Shown here in pieces: positions 32,701-44,929 of a DNA stretch of 64,000 nucleotides. Below the pieces are notes generated by a model. That model was not told the DNA's origin and did not search any database. It worked only from the letters and a program-made list of their open reading frames with translations. The stretch is from Erinaceus europaeus (taxonomy: Eukaryota > Chordata > Mammalia > Eulipotyphla > Erinaceidae), in NCBI RefSeq assembly GCF_950295315.1, contig NC_080166.1, positions 98,461,141 through 98,525,140 on the forward strand, read 5' to 3'. Position numbers and translations under genes: made by a program. The first letter of the stretch is position 1; each line of letters begins with the position of its first letter.

Positions 32701-34290
32701 GTTTAAGTATTCCCAAGTAGTGTCAGATGATGGAGCAGGAGTCTCTGAGCTGGATTCTAGCTGAGATAGTTTGTAATGGGAACGAACAAATTCACATCTT
32801 AGTGGAAAGAATTAAGAGTAGGATATAGAGAATGGTGACAATAGTAGGGAAAAGAATGGCAAGAAAGCACACATACTAAGCTATAGATATCCCAGATTTC
32901 ACTAAAGGGTATAATGCATGGGCATAACTATAGAACTAACATGACCCTAAGATCCCTTCCAAAAGCCTACCCCAGTGGACACATGGAAGTCATAGGCAAT
33001 CAAAGTGGGAAACTGGGCACAGTCAGTGAAGGTGCTGATCATTTTTGAAAGAGCTCTTTCAACTTTATAATCTCATGAGTCTACCTTAGGCAATTGAGTC
33101 ACTAGAACCCAAATTACTGTTTTTGAAAAGACTAAATCTGATAAGGGAAAGACCTTACTTGAATAATCTTTAAAATGAGGCATGTAAACTTCTTAATTCA
33201 GTCACTTGACTAGTAAAGCCGAGGCTAAAGCAAGAATATACCAGTTAAAATAAGTACTGTACCTAACATATTGAAGAGCTACCTATTGTTAGTTGTTAGC
33301 TAGCATCCTTACTACTCTTACTGGACTGGGACAGTTAGGTAGTATTGCCAAGACATGTTGTGTATGTTTATAGTGCATGCAAACACTACTGTATGAAACT
33401 GAAGGATAGCTATGTATTCGTAAAAACTATTCACAAACATGAATTTAACTAAATAAGTATACTGTGTGTATAAGGAAGTAATGTAGAGAGACAATATGTG
33501 AAGATAAGGTAAGAGATTTAAATTCTTGTTTACAGGATTTAGAAATAGGAAATACATATAGCCGGAGTAGCCCTGATTGTGGAAATAAATGTCAGAAAAC
33601 TCAAAATCTCCAGAGTGAGAATCCTGATGCCTGGTGCAGTAAATGTCCTAGTTGGGATGGAGAAGCTGCTGCTGGAAAGATGGAACATGCATCTTATTTA
33701 ATCAGAATGGTTCCTTTAGTGTCAAAAATCTATATTCAACACAGTGCAAGAGAAAATAAGAGGGAGGCACACAGATACAAATCTCCATTTCTCAAAGGAG
33801 CCTTGGTTTGATTAAAATAGTCATAGAAGAGGAAAGAGATCCCATATTAAAAAATAAATAAAAATTAAAAGATACTGCCCTCATTAAAGCATGCTTGAGG
33901 GGGATATAACTTCTTTGCATTTGAGTACAAGAGTCAAGTGTCAATTTCCATTTCCAGATTCTACTCCCAAACTTGATACAAACCAAATCAACAAACTGCT
34001 TTACTGTTCCAGAGAGGCTTTTTACCTAAGGATTGCCTTCCTAATTAAACCCTCCAACTCTTTAACATGCTAATTTTATCCATTAACTTGTAAATGAAGT
34101 GGTTTCAGCTGTTATCTGTGAATCACACACAACAGGGTTTGATCAACAATTCCAGGAAAGCTGGATCTGAGAATTTTACTGGCTTCTCAATTAAGAAAGT
34201 TGATTATTAACAGGGAAAAAAAATCCAAGCTCCTCAGATAAAGAAGGACTACAAATGCTGAGTAAAGGCAAGAGACTGGTTCAATTAATG
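29771..34290. other. 4.5 kb of single-copy AT-rich sequence, no gene seen
   Basis: The longest repeat-poor stretch in the window. Frames above 60 codons (29769-30080 minus, 32512-32706 plus, 33318-33557 minus, 33792-33986 minus, 33891-34073 plus) have no domain, no supporting splice pattern and no CpG island. Conserved non-coding DNA could lie here, but it cannot be judged without alignment. Confidence 0.45.
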
Positions 34291-34739
34291 GTGGCCTTCT
34301 TGGTCAATACCAGATCACCCCATCCTCTAGGGCACTAGTCAGGGAATCCTTGGATTGCCACACAGATATGATGGGTCTATGATAGGTCTAGACCTCTAGT
34401 AGATCCCTCTCTCTGCCATCACTGGTCACTTCCACCAGGAACATCATCATAAACCCTCTGGTGGGCCAATCCAGGAACTTGTCCTCCCTATATTATAGCA
34501 ATGGTAGGAATTGGCCCATTCTCAAAAAGGAGGCTGAGTCATCTGACCCTGCCACTTGAGGAACACTTGTCATGAAATGAGAGCAGCCTAGATTGTTCCC
34601 AGCTGTGATCCTGAACGGCAGGCTCAGACCAACAGGAACTCAAAGGTTACACAGGCTTCTATGTTCAATATATTTAGGCCCTGGGTCAGGTGGTTGGGGT
34701 AAATAATTAATTTTACTTCTAGATTTTCTTCAAGTCTGA

Positions 34740-35280
34740 GAGCTGCTCTTTGTGCTGATCCAACTTTATAGCCCTATTTTCAACTCTGACACTCTTTTCC
34801 CATACATTATTTTTGTCAACCTCCATGTTAAGTATCAAACTCAAGCAAAAACTACAAGTTATGATGTGCTTCTAGGAGTATACCTAAAACAGACTTTTTC
34901 CATCCTTTCCACTTTAAAATCTCTATTTTCACCTGCTGGTACCTGTCCATTAATCACTTTGTCCTGCTTTATATCTGAATGCTTTTAGGCCACTAAGGCT
35001 ATCATGATTCCATTCTGACTTCCCTGGATAGATGAGCTCACCAATGCTTCCTGGAATCTCACCTCTCCAGAGCCCTACCCGACTAGGGAAAGATAGAAAT
35101 AGGATAGGGGTATGGATTGGCCTGCCAACACCCATATCCAGCAGAGAAGCAATTATAGAAGCCAGAACTCCCACCTTCTGTACCCCTTAAATTTTTTTTG
35201 GTCCATACTCCCACCAGGGAAGAAATGATAGGGAAAGATAACCAGAAGACTCTGAACTCCAACTTTATCAAGACAGGAGA
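34740..35280 (+). mobile_element. L1 3'-UTR copy, diverged lineage
   Basis: ATACCTAAAACAGACTTTTT, CTATCATGATTCCATTCTGA, GACTAGGGAAAGATAGAAAT and GAGAAGCAATTATAGAAGCC follow the order seen at 46080-46560. The 5' edge is uncertain and may lie nearer 34290. Confidence 0.65.
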
Positions 35281-35288
35281 GAGAAGAA

Positions 35289-36139
35289 GAAAAAAGGAAG
35301 GAGTGGCCTGGTGGTGAGGCATCTACTTGAGCACATGTTACGATGTGCAAGGACCTAGGTTCAAGCCTCTAATCCCCACTGCAAGAGGAAAGCTTTAAGA
35401 GTAGTGAAGTGTTAGAAGCAGTGGCTTTAGAATTGTTTTAAGTATAGTTTTAAGTGTAGTTGCTTTTCTGCTTGCGGTGTGAGATGGAAAATTCCTTGCC
35501 CTTTCCCCTTGAAAAATAGGACCTAATCAGTAAAGGCCATCAGTTGCTTTGCAGGTTGCTTGAAGGACCCTGCATAGGGGCAAGCCTTATCAGGGCCTTT
35601 GCACAGGGTTTGAGGAATGCTGTTTACCGGATGGATACAGCAGAAGGCCGGATGGTTGCAGCTGATGGCGGGGGGATGTGGTGACCCTACCTGGCTAGAT
35701 TCTATTGGTTGTGTGATTTTGCAATGTTTGAAACCAGCCCGCGCTTTGCTTTGAATGGATCATGCTTTTGCTAAGTTTGAAATGATTGGATTTTGCATTT
35801 TCTATAGCATGTTATTGGATGTAGGTTGATAAGGTGATGTGTTCCCCCTCCCTGAGTATAGTCTGAATTCCTATAAATTGTGTGGTTTGAGCCTTGTTCA
35901 GGGTCGAGCTAGTAGACTGCTGTCAGTCACCACTCGGCCTGGATTCGAATTCGTGAATAAGCATCTTTTGCTTCCTTGCAGTGGATGGTGGTTTGATTTT
36001 TGCTCGCTAACATGAAGCAGTACTGTATGTGTCACTCTGTCTCTCTCCCTCTCTATACCCCCTTCCTCTGTATCTCTAGCTGTCTCTATCAAATAAATAA
36101 AAATAATATAAATAAATAAATAAATGAAAAAAGGAAGGA
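35289..36139 (+). repeat. SINE type B split by a solo LTR
   Basis: SINE parts are 35303-35409 and 36013-36125. GAAAAAAGGAAGGA at 35289-35302 and 36126-36139 is its perfect target duplication. The LTR lies in the body at GTGAAG|CAGTAC. Confidence 0.9.
35410..36012 (+). mobile_element. Solo LTR, 603 bp, inside a SINE
   Basis: Starts TGTTAGAAGCAGTGG and ends GCTCGCTAACA, so the ends form TGTTAG/CTAACA inverted repeats. TGAAG is duplicated on both sides (35405-35409, 36013-36017), a 5-bp duplication. TATA-like CCTATAAATTG is near 35870. A canonical AATAAA is not evident; GAATAAGC near 35957 is the closest. It does not resemble the other LTRs here. Class I or III is possible; not assigned. Confidence 0.85.
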
Positions 36140-36185
36140 CATTTGCAAGCAATAATAGGTGTAGGTGTGACTTAGAAAGGAGAAA

Positions 36186-36632
36186 TGGGGCCAGGTAGTG
36201 GCACACCTGGTTGAGAGCACATGTTACAGTGAGCAAGGGCCTGGGTTCAAGCTCCTGGTCCCACTTGCAGGGGGAAAGCTTCACAAGTGGTGAAGCAGGG
36301 CTACAGGTGCCTCTCTGCCTCTCCCCCTGCCCTTCTTTTTAAAATTTTTATTTATTTATTTGTTGGATAGAGACAGCAAGAATCAAGAGGGAAGAGGGTG
36401 ATAGAGAGGGAGAGAGATAGAGAAACATATGCAACACTACTTCACCACTTATGAAACTTTCCTCTTGCAGGTGGGGACTGGGGACTCGAACCTAGGTCCT
36501 TGCGCACTGCATCATGTACACTCAACCAGGTGTACCACCACCCAGGCCCTTTGTCTTCCTTTCTTTTATCACCTCCACCCTTCTCAATTTCTCTGTCTCT
36601 ATCCATTCATAATTAATTAATTTTAAAAAAGA
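36186..36632 (+). repeat. SINE type B split by another SINE
   Basis: Plus-strand parts 36186-36336 and 36549-36632 (CTCAATTTCTCTGTCTCTAT) enclose a minus-strand type B copy. Confidence 0.85.
36337..36548 (-). repeat. SINE type B, nested
   Basis: TTTATTTGTTGGATAGAGAC to GTGTACCACCACCCAGGCCC. Confidence 0.9.
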
Positions 36633-36639
36633 AAGGCAG

Positions 36640-36838
36640 AGAAGTCGGGACTATAAAAAAAAGGGGATATATACAAATATAGACAGATAGTTATAGAAAT
36701 AAGAGTCAACCCGTATCTGCAACCTTGGGAGAACTACCATACTTTCCAATGGAGGGAGTGGGGATACAGAACTTTGGTGGTTGGGAACGTTGCAGAATTA
36801 TATGCCCTTATCTTGTAATTTTATAAATCAATATTAAA
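36640..36838 (+). mobile_element. Old L1 3' end
   Basis: TTTCCAATGGAGGGAGTGGG, TTTGGTGGTTGGGAACG and CTTATCTTGTAATTTTATAA resemble the last part of the long L1 3' UTR. Confidence 0.45.
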
Positions 36839-37324
36839 TCACTACTTATGTTAAAAATGACTAACTTTAGGTACATTAACTATTAACAGTGAGGAAGCTG
36901 GATGATGGGTTTATGAGACTTCACTATACTATCTTCTCAACAAGTCTTCTATAAGAATATGTTATTTCAAGTTGAAAAAAGAAACATGATTATTCTTACA
37001 CACACCACTTTTAAAAATTATTCACAGTTTTTGAAGATCTGGCTAAAGGAAGAACATGATAAAGGAAACAACAAAACTAAGGAGGACAAGTGGGTAGATA
37101 CAAATTCAATGTTTTCTAGAAAACAATTGTGTAAATCTATTGTTCAGTATAGAGTGTAGAGTGAAAGGGAAAAGAAACACTAAGATAAGTCATTAAGACT
37201 TATAAAAATGTTACCCATACTAGTGTCACTTAACTTTATATGATATACCAGAACCCAGATGGAAATATGGAGAAAAAAGATTGTGAGAGGCACAATCTTA
37301 CAAATGAGTTGCCATGACAGTACA

Positions 37325-37325
37325 C

Positions 37326-37382
<57 letters not shown>

Positions 37383-37393
37383 TATATATATAT
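37325..37393 (+). repeat. (CA)n(TA)n microsatellite
   Basis: About 28 uninterrupted CA units, then a short TA run. Confidence 0.97.
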
Positions 37394-37555
37394 TCTGTTG
37401 TTTTTACTAGAATACATTTCCTGCCAAGTCAAATGCAAAATTCCAAACAAACTAGTCCACAATATACTTGAAGAAAATGATGCCCAAATATTTTCCTTGG
37501 CAGTATACAACCATTAGAACCTTGAAAAATTCATGATAAGTGAAAAAATTCAGAA

Positions 37556-37835
37556 ACAGAAGAATGAATATGGGATGATCTCACTCTCATGCAGAAGTTG
37601 AAAAACAAGATCAGAAGAGAAAACACAAGTAGAACCTGAACTGGAATTGGCATACTGCACCAAAGTAAAGGACTCTGGGGTGGGTGAGGGGGATACAGGT
37701 CTAAAAAGGATGACAGAGGACCTAGTGGAGGTTGTATTGTTATATGGAAAACTAGGAAATGTTATGCATGTACAAACTATTGTATTTACTGTCGAATGTA
37801 AAACATTAATCCCCAATAACGAAATTTAAAAAGAA
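37556..37835 (+). mobile_element. L1 3' end, short-UTR lineage
   Basis: GAATATGGGATGATCTCACT, ATACTGCACCAAAGTAAAGG and TTAATCCCCAATAACGAAAT. Same element type as 4007-4185. Confidence 0.8.
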
Positions 37836-38164
37836 AGAAGTATGCTTTCTTTAGAATCTAAGAGGGTCTAAGAAGTTGTAGAATTTGAATTAAGAACTCA
37901 CTCTTCATAACTTGTGTCAAGGAAAAACTCACTGAGAAAACTAATACAAGACAAACTTTCTCCAGACTATAGCAATGTCATCAGGCCTTTCTGAGGTAGC
38001 TGGTTGGCACTTACCTTCAATTAAGTTCCTCCAGTGAACAGAGATCCTTACCTTTTTGAAAAGGCTAACTTCCAGATACTGGACAACTGTGATGCTGGCA
38101 AAAAGCTAGGTTATATTTCCATCTCAAAAGTGTTCAGTAAGAACTTACAACTGCGCATTTTCTT

Positions 38165-38410
38165 TTCTTTTTTTTTTCAATCACATTTTAACTTTTATTA
38201 ACATTCTGAATTTTTTATTATCTTTATTTATTTATTAGAGACATCCAAAAATTAAGAGGGAAGGGGTGAAAGAGAGGGAAAGAGACACCTACAACACTGC
38301 TTCACCACTCACAAAGCTTTCCCTCTGCAGGTGGAGACTGGGGGCTTCAACCTAGGTCCTTGCACACTGAAACATGTGCACTCAACCAGGTGTGCCACCA
38401 CCTGCCCCCC
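38165..38410 (-). repeat. SINE type B
   Basis: TTTATTTATTAGAGACATCC body to CAACCAGGTGTGCCACCACC head. Confidence 0.9.
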
Positions 38411-40519
38411 AATTGCACATTTTCTAAAATAAATGGTATAAGACGAAAGGAGGGAGATGAGGAGTCTACAGTAAAGAGAAAACCATCTGAAATTTCACTA
38501 ACACTATTGACATCATCTGAAGTAATAAACTATTGCTATCTTTTGTACTGTGAAGACCACATACTCTTGATACTGAAATTCCACTTATTTCAAGTATCAG
38601 TTGTATCAATCTAGACAGGTCAGATAAGCAAAACTATCAGCTTTTTTTGTTTGTAACACAGTAACAGTAGTACCCAGAGTCTGGCATGAGTGACTGCTCA
38701 GTAAAATAATATGATTGTAGCCATTTGTTCTTTCAGGGTAATTACCCTACACTGTTTGTTTAGCATTTCAGCATTTTTTTATATTAAGAGACTTCGAAGA
38801 AGAAACTAGAAGATAGGGGCCAAGGATATAGTTTAGAGGAACTGTCTGCCTTTCTCATCATCAGTCACTCCCCTAGGAAAGTTCTGGAGGGTACAACAAC
38901 TATTTTAGCAGCAAACCAAACCTAGCTTTAGTTTGAAAGTTTTTCTAGACGGTTCAAAATGCTAGAATCTCTTATCCAGGCCCTTTTGTCATTCACTGCC
39001 CTGTAAATCTTCAAACCAAAGCCTGAACTTAAAAAAAAAAAGTCACCAAAGTTGCCCCAGAGTCCACTGTTAAGCCTGGAGAACCAGAATTCCTCAGGAG
39101 AGACAACACATATTTTTGTCAAGTAAGAAATTCCATGGATAGTATCTCCAAGCTTTTTAAAACTTTAGCAAAAAAGGTATTAAGTTATAAAGGACAAATA
39201 TCAACTACTTTATAGCCTTAGGACAATAACACAAGTGCAAAGGACTAAGATCATCCTCAAATGAGACTTCCAAACACTACAAAGAATGCCCCACCTGAGG
39301 CTGCTTGCATTCTCAAACAGCTAGGCCCATTTTTGCTTGGGTGGTAGCATCAAGGAACTCAATAGACACAAAAGTTCTGGAAGGTCCTGAATTTAAAGTC
39401 CCTTTTCATTTTTTTTTTTTTTCCAGATTAGAAAGAACCCAAATCCATCAATGAGAAACCATGGGATATTTTGCTTTCTTCCAGATTCCTTTGCCAAAGA
39501 GCAAATGTTGATGTATTAAAATAGCTTTAATTACTCTATTGAATTTTTCCAGCAATTAGTCTCTCAAGTTAATAAAGTCTTGAAAGCTGTTTAATGGAAT
39601 AAAATTGTTTAAGTTGTAAACAGATAAAAACATATTCTAAGCCTTGATATGAGAAAAAAAAGATCTTGAAAAGGTACATTTAAGTCATTATTTTTCCTTT
39701 GCAATGTTTTTTAGATTAACTCTGAAGACTTCTCTAGCTTTTTTTTCCACATACAGTCATTGCCACACTATCACCCACTACTGACTGCCCTCTCAGTTAA
39801 GCAAATCCCTCCTTCAGATTCAAAACACAGCAAATCGAAACAACACGAAGCATTTTTACCTTAGTTTCAGATGTCAGAAGTCTGAATAAGCCTCACCACT
39901 TTTCTAGGGTAATTGGGTGTAAACAGGAGGTTGTTCCTTCTGCACAATCTAAGGAAGAATCCATTTCTTTAGCTTTTCAAGCTTCTGCAAACTTCCAGCA
40001 AGTATAAGACTCCTTTTCTCTCTCTCTTGGAAACAGGAGACCACCAGTTCAGTTTTTCCTCAAAGCTACCGACTCTGTTTTTTTCTTGCCCCATCCTTTT
40101 TTCATTTTATAAAACACTCCCACCCCCACAGATTGATTACATTGCACCTTATTACAGTCCAGAAGACACGCACTCACACAAGGTCAACTGATGAGCTGTA
40201 TTCATTCTACCTGTAACATTCCTGCTGTGTAACCTAACATATTCATGGCTTCTAGGACTGAGACACAGAGATCATGGATAATGGTGTTCTGACTGCCCCA
40301 AAATAGTTAGGAAAAACCTGTGGCAGTGAACTCAATGATTCCAGGACTCATCTTCTATTAGAACCACTAAGGCACAGAGTGTTGCTTGAATTACAACAGA
40401 TATTTTTGTCAAGAAGATAAGCCACACAGTGAACAACAGCAATTGAAGATTTGAAAGGACTAATAGTAAATCATTCATATACACTCAGGCGAAATTTAGA
40501 GGCCATGAGCTAGTGTGCT
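38411..40519. other. Mostly single-copy sequence, no gene seen
   Basis: A possible ancient LINE2-like scrap near 38660-38700 (AGAGTCTGGCATGAGTGACT). Small open frames (38360-38614, 38928-39122) have no recognised domain. Confidence 0.45.
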
Positions 40520-40568
40520 AAGAAGAGTAAAACAGGGATTAAAAAAAAAAAAAAAAAGAAGAGTAAAA
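40520..40568 (+). mobile_element. Minimal retrotransposed insertion: 8 nt plus poly(A)
   Basis: AAGAAGAGTAAAA is at 40520-40532 and 40556-40568. Between them lie CAGGGATT and 15 A. This is the layout of target duplication, insert, poly(A), target duplication. Confidence 0.65.
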
Positions 40569-40574
40569 TAGGTT

Positions 40575-40720
40575 TGTTGTTGTTGTTTGTTTTCTTTTTC
40601 CCCCCCAGAAAATATTGCTCAGCTCTCGCTTATGGTGGTGGTAGGGATTAAACCTAGGACCTGGAAGCCCCAAGCACGAATGACTTTTTGCATAACCATT
40701 ACGCTACTTCCTCAACCCTA
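40575..40720 (-). repeat. SINE type E
   Basis: GGGATTAAACCTAGGACCTG and TTTTTGCATAACCATTACGC are the reverse complement of the type E head. Confidence 0.75.
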
Positions 40721-41247
40721 AACTAGTTTTTTTTTAAAGATAATTCTTAAAAGGCACTTCATAAATGTTTATAAAAATGAGCTATTAAAAATAGCAGTGC
40801 TGTTGATTTTTCTACAGCATTATGGGAAGAAAACATGACTGAATTCTTGTATTTTTTTTTAATTTTAAAGTAATTAGTAGCAACAACCTAAACAAACCAG
40901 AAATATTGAATAACTCCTAAAAACAGAAAGCAGAGAAACACAGAAAGGAGTAAGATTTCAGTAGCCCTTGACTGTCACATGATCATAAAAGCTGAGTTTT
41001 AGAAGCTCTTAATTTTCACGTGATGGAAAACAGCTGGGCAGATTTTTTTTATAAAGATATTTTTCATTACGTATACTTTTTCTATCTGTGTTCCTAGTAA
41101 TATAAAATTAATTTTTAATTTTTCTGAAGAAAAAATAAGCAGACAATTATAATCTGATAGATCAATAAGATATTCTGATAAATGTTTTTATACCTATTGT
41201 GGAAAGCTCCAATTATTTAATACATTGGAGAATTAGAAATCTCTGTC

Positions 41248-41542
41248 TTCAGGAGTTAGGCGGGTTAAGCACACGTGGAGCAAAGCTCAAGGACCCATGT
41301 AAGGATCCCAGTTTGAGCCTCGGCACCCCAGCTGCAGGGGAGTCACTTCACAGGTGGTGAAGCAGGTCTGCACGTGTCTATCTTTCTCTCCCCCACTCTG
41401 TCTTCCCTTCCTTGCTCCATTTCTCTCTGTCCTATCCAACAATAACGACATCAGTAACAACAATAATAATAACTACAACAACAATAAAAAACAACAAGGG
41501 CAACAAAAGGGAAAAAAATAAATATATAAAATTTTTTTAAAA
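41248..41542 (+). repeat. SINE type A
   Basis: Complete type A copy flanked by AGAAATCTCTGTCTT (41235-41249 and 41543-41557). Confidence 0.92.
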
Positions 41543-41557
41543 AGAAATCTCTGTCTT

Positions 41558-42788
41558 AGTGAGAATTGTACAGCTTTAACCTTTTTCAACTACTTGAATT
41601 TTTAGCCTTAACATCTGAGATATACTTATCTCTGTCTAATGGAAGTAGGGCTATGGAATTAAGTGACCTGAAGTATTTGGGAGCTGGGCTTTTTTTTATT
41701 CTGAAGACCATAAGGGAACTCTTTATTGTCTTATTTGGAGAGCCTGCATAGCAGACATAATGTTTCTGTTGTGATTTTGGAATGCCACAGATTATTAGCT
41801 TTTTGATGGAAGGAGTTATAACATCCTCAGTTCTCTAAATGTTAGTTTACATAATAGCGCTGTCAGATTATAGAGTCATTTCAAGGGTAAAGGCAGAAGT
41901 TTTAAACTCCTCTAGAGGAATTATTCACTAGATAGTGATTATTGTCAAGCAAGATAAGGCCTTATTTTCTGATAGATTCTCAGACGTAAGTGTTCCATAG
42001 GTAGAAAATAGAATTTCTTCCCCCTGTTCCAAGGCATTCTTTATTATCCTACAGTCTGGCTGTCCTTCTATTCACTGAAAATTATTATATGAAATAAAAT
42101 CTGTCTTCCCTAGTTTTCCATAAAAAAACTGATTTGTAAGCTCCAAGAGGATGAAAAGTTTGTTGTATATGTGTTTGATACAACGGAATACACATTGAAA
42201 ATGTGCAATTTATATTTAGCAACTATGGGGAATATCTGTTAACTGTGAGACACGTCTATTATTCAAGCTAATCATCAACATAACTATTTGATCATCTGTC
42301 TGAGAAACCTGATCTTATAGTTTAGAGACACCTCTTCTTCAGGCTGCTGCAAAGGACAGCAAAATTGTGGTTTGTATCAATTGGATTCTTGTCAAGAGTA
42401 TTCCCCTTGGTGGTGGCTCAACTACAGTGAGAGAAACCTCTTTCACTGCCATCCCATCCATCATCTATTCACTGGATACACTGCCAAGTGATTTTGCTGG
42501 CAGTGCTAAGAGTAATGTAGCATAAGGGTGATGAACAAAATGTTTAACAACGAAGCCAGTGAAGGTACTGCTCAGCTAGAATAGCCTTGGCAACTGCACA
42601 GGGTGATATTGAGGTGAAGCTTTTCAGTCCAGGACCAGAGCAAGATCGTAAAGGAGACACTAGGTTTGCTGACCTGTGTAGAAAACATCAGTGACTCCTA
42701 AGGTATCTACTATTTGCTGATCACAAGAATTCCCGTGCTTTTGAAAACTGGCTCAAACAGGATTAATTTAGCTCCAGAACAAGAAGGG
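41558..42788. other. Single-copy sequence, possible LINE2 scrap
   Basis: Around 42130-42180 TTTGTAAGCTCCAAGAGGAT resembles the 3' region of ancient LINE2. 42350-42780 has exon-like base composition but no readable frame that I can identify. Confidence 0.4.
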
Positions 42789-42842
42789 GAGCTAAATTAT
42801 AATTATAATTATAATTTATAAATTATAATTATAATTTAGCTC
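42789..42842. repeat. AT-rich palindrome, 22-nt arms
   Basis: Starts GAGCTAAATTATAATTAT and ends with its reverse complement, ATAATTATAATTTAGCTC. The arms match perfectly over 22 nt with a short AT centre, so it could form a cruciform. Confidence 0.9.
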
Positions 42843-42909
42843 GTTATAATTCCCAGTGATGCTAGATGATCCATGTGGCAGACAGATTAAAAAATATATA
42901 TTTATTTTT

Positions 42910-43144
42910 AAAACCTTTTTAAAAGTATTTATTTATTTATCATTGGATAGAGACAGAAATTGAGAGGGGAGGGGGAGACAGAGAAGGAAAGAGCAAAGAG
43001 ACACCTGTTGCCCTGCTTCACCACTTGTGAAGCTTTCCCCTTGCAAATTGGGAGCAGGGGCTTAAACCAGCATCCTTGCACACTGTGGTGAGTGTGTGTG
43101 CTTAACTAGGTATGCTACCACCTGCCCCTAAAACCTTTTTAAAA
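42910..43144 (-). repeat. SINE type B with target duplication
   Basis: The minus-strand copy lies between TAAAACCTTTTTAAAA at about 42909-42924 and 43129-43144. It is inserted in the tail of the next SINE. Confidence 0.88.
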
Positions 43145-43329
43145 ATATTTTATCAATATATTTATTGGACAGAAATAAAGAAAAATTAAGATGGGGGAGA
43201 GAAGATGGAGAGGAAGAGAGACATCAGTAGCATTGTTTCACCACTTGCAGGTGAGGGCTGGGGTATTGAACCTGGGTCCTTGAGAATTTTAACATGTACA
43301 CTCTACAAGGTGCACCACCGCCTGGTCCC
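43145..43329 (-). repeat. SINE type B
   Basis: TTTATTGGACAGAAATAAAG to CAAGGTGCACCACCGCCTGG. Confidence 0.88.
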
Positions 43330-44174
43330 TGGCAGGCAGGCTTGTTTAAATATAGTCGTAAGTGGTGTAGTACTTACTCTTTGAGACAGTGTGTTCTTTC
43401 TAAGGGAACATTTTAAGAAATTGGATGGACTGTGAAAAAATTCAAATGAAGCGATTCAAAGATTCCATTGTAGGGCAGTGGAAGACTTGTTTAAATGATG
43501 GAGCAGAACTATGAAAGTAATACAGCACAATGGAAAATAAACATTAGTCCTTGATCAAAATCATAGATCTCTCCTTCATCACCTCTGTAACCTTGGCCTA
43601 GTTGTTTTATCACTTGTTTGTGTTGGTCAGCATACTACAGGCAAAAGCAATGAAATGTTTCATAGCCTAGTCTTCACTTCTGGATTGACCTCTTCCCATG
43701 TAGTTGCATGTCTGGGAGAAAAACTGGGTCAACAGGAAGATGGTCTTCATTTAGTCTTGAGCTGACCTGAAAAGGTTTGGTAAAGAATTTCCCTCTGGCC
43801 TTGTTACTTTTAGTCCTTTCTCACATTAAGTGGCCTGAAAAGTCCACAAAATAGATGCCAAGCAGAGCTTTTGTCTCCATTTTTGCATTTCTTTTAACCT
43901 AGAATGGATTTTCTACTACAAGAGATGATGTTTCAGAAAGCACATGCCCTTCAGCGTATGTCCTAGCACCACCTCACATAAGTATTAGCAAATACCTTCA
44001 CAGGTGAGTGTCTTGTTTACTCAATCAGAATGTAAATATTAGCCACACAATTTTCTCCTCTTTAGCTGAGAAACACAATTCTGCCCCAACAAGGTTAGAG
44101 AGAAGCCTTCTCATCAAGTCTTGTCTTCTTCTCCAGGCTGAAAATGTAACCCCAATTCTGAAATTAAAGTTCTG
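43330..44174. other. Single-copy sequence, no gene seen
   Basis: CTGTAACCTTGGCCTAGTTG near 43585 is weakly MIR-like. Nothing else is recognised. The frame at 44008-44475 runs into a SINE. Confidence 0.4.
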
Positions 44175-44540
44175 GGGGGCCGTAGCATGCTGGTTTAAGT
44201 GCACAGAGTACAAAGCTCAAGGACAGGTGGCTCAAGGATACCAGTTTGAGTCCCTGGCTCCCCACCTGCAGGGGGATAGTTTCGCAAGCTGTGAAGCACT
44301 TCTGCAGGTGTCTCTCTTTCTCTCCTCCTCTCTGTCTTCCCCTCCTCTCTCAATTTTTTTCTGTCCTATCCAACAACAACAAAATAACAGCAACAACAAC
44401 AAAATAACAGCAACAACAATGAAAAAAGATGGCCATCAGGAGCAGTGGATTCGTAGTGCAGACACAGAGCCCTAGCGATCACCCTGAATGCAAACAATGA
44501 TAATGATTATAATAATAATAATAATAATAATAATAATGGT
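44175..44540 (+). repeat. SINE type A, long form, ending in (AAT)n
   Basis: Head, CT body, (AACAACAACAAAATAACAGC)-type linker, long-form module (GGATTCGTAGTGCAGACACA) and an (AAT)n microsatellite at 44505-44537. Confidence 0.9.
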
Positions 44541-44649
44541 GTTCTTCTCTAGCATATGCAATGGTGGGGATGGAAACTGGGCCCTCACATTTACATGCCC
44601 CCTACTCCCTTCACAGAATCACTGGGCAGGACTGTTTTAATCACTGACC

Positions 44650-44725
44650 ATGTTTGTAATTCCAGTGCCTGGACCTATATCTGGCACAGATTAGTTCTTC
44701 TATATTTATCTGTTGAATACATTAA
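44650..44725 (+). mobile_element. LINE2 3' end, ancient
   Basis: CCAGTGCCTGGACC...CTGGCACAGATTAGTTC...ATCTGTTGAATAC has the order of the conserved L2 3' end. Confidence 0.55.
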
Positions 44726-44929
44726 TATTGTTACATGTTATGTTCCTTCAGTGTGGACTAGGATGCTTTCTGGTACAACAACAGAAAACCTGAGAGTTAA
44801 ACTGATTTAAAGAACAAGGAAATGTTTGCTCATTAGACTGAAGTCCTCTACTATCCAAACAGAACATCTATTTTTAATTGTTTTACTCAGCATCCTCATC
44901 CCTTTTCTGTCAAGATGAATTATTTCATG

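Noticed and set aside
37180..37517. Cys/Val-rich and Thr/His-rich frames
   Set aside because: (CA)n/(GT)n microsatellite read in different frames.
42340..42780. Possible processed pseudogene of a host gene
   Set aside because: Base composition is exon-like, but no continuous frame or recognisable domain could be followed on either strand, and no A tail or target duplication was seen.
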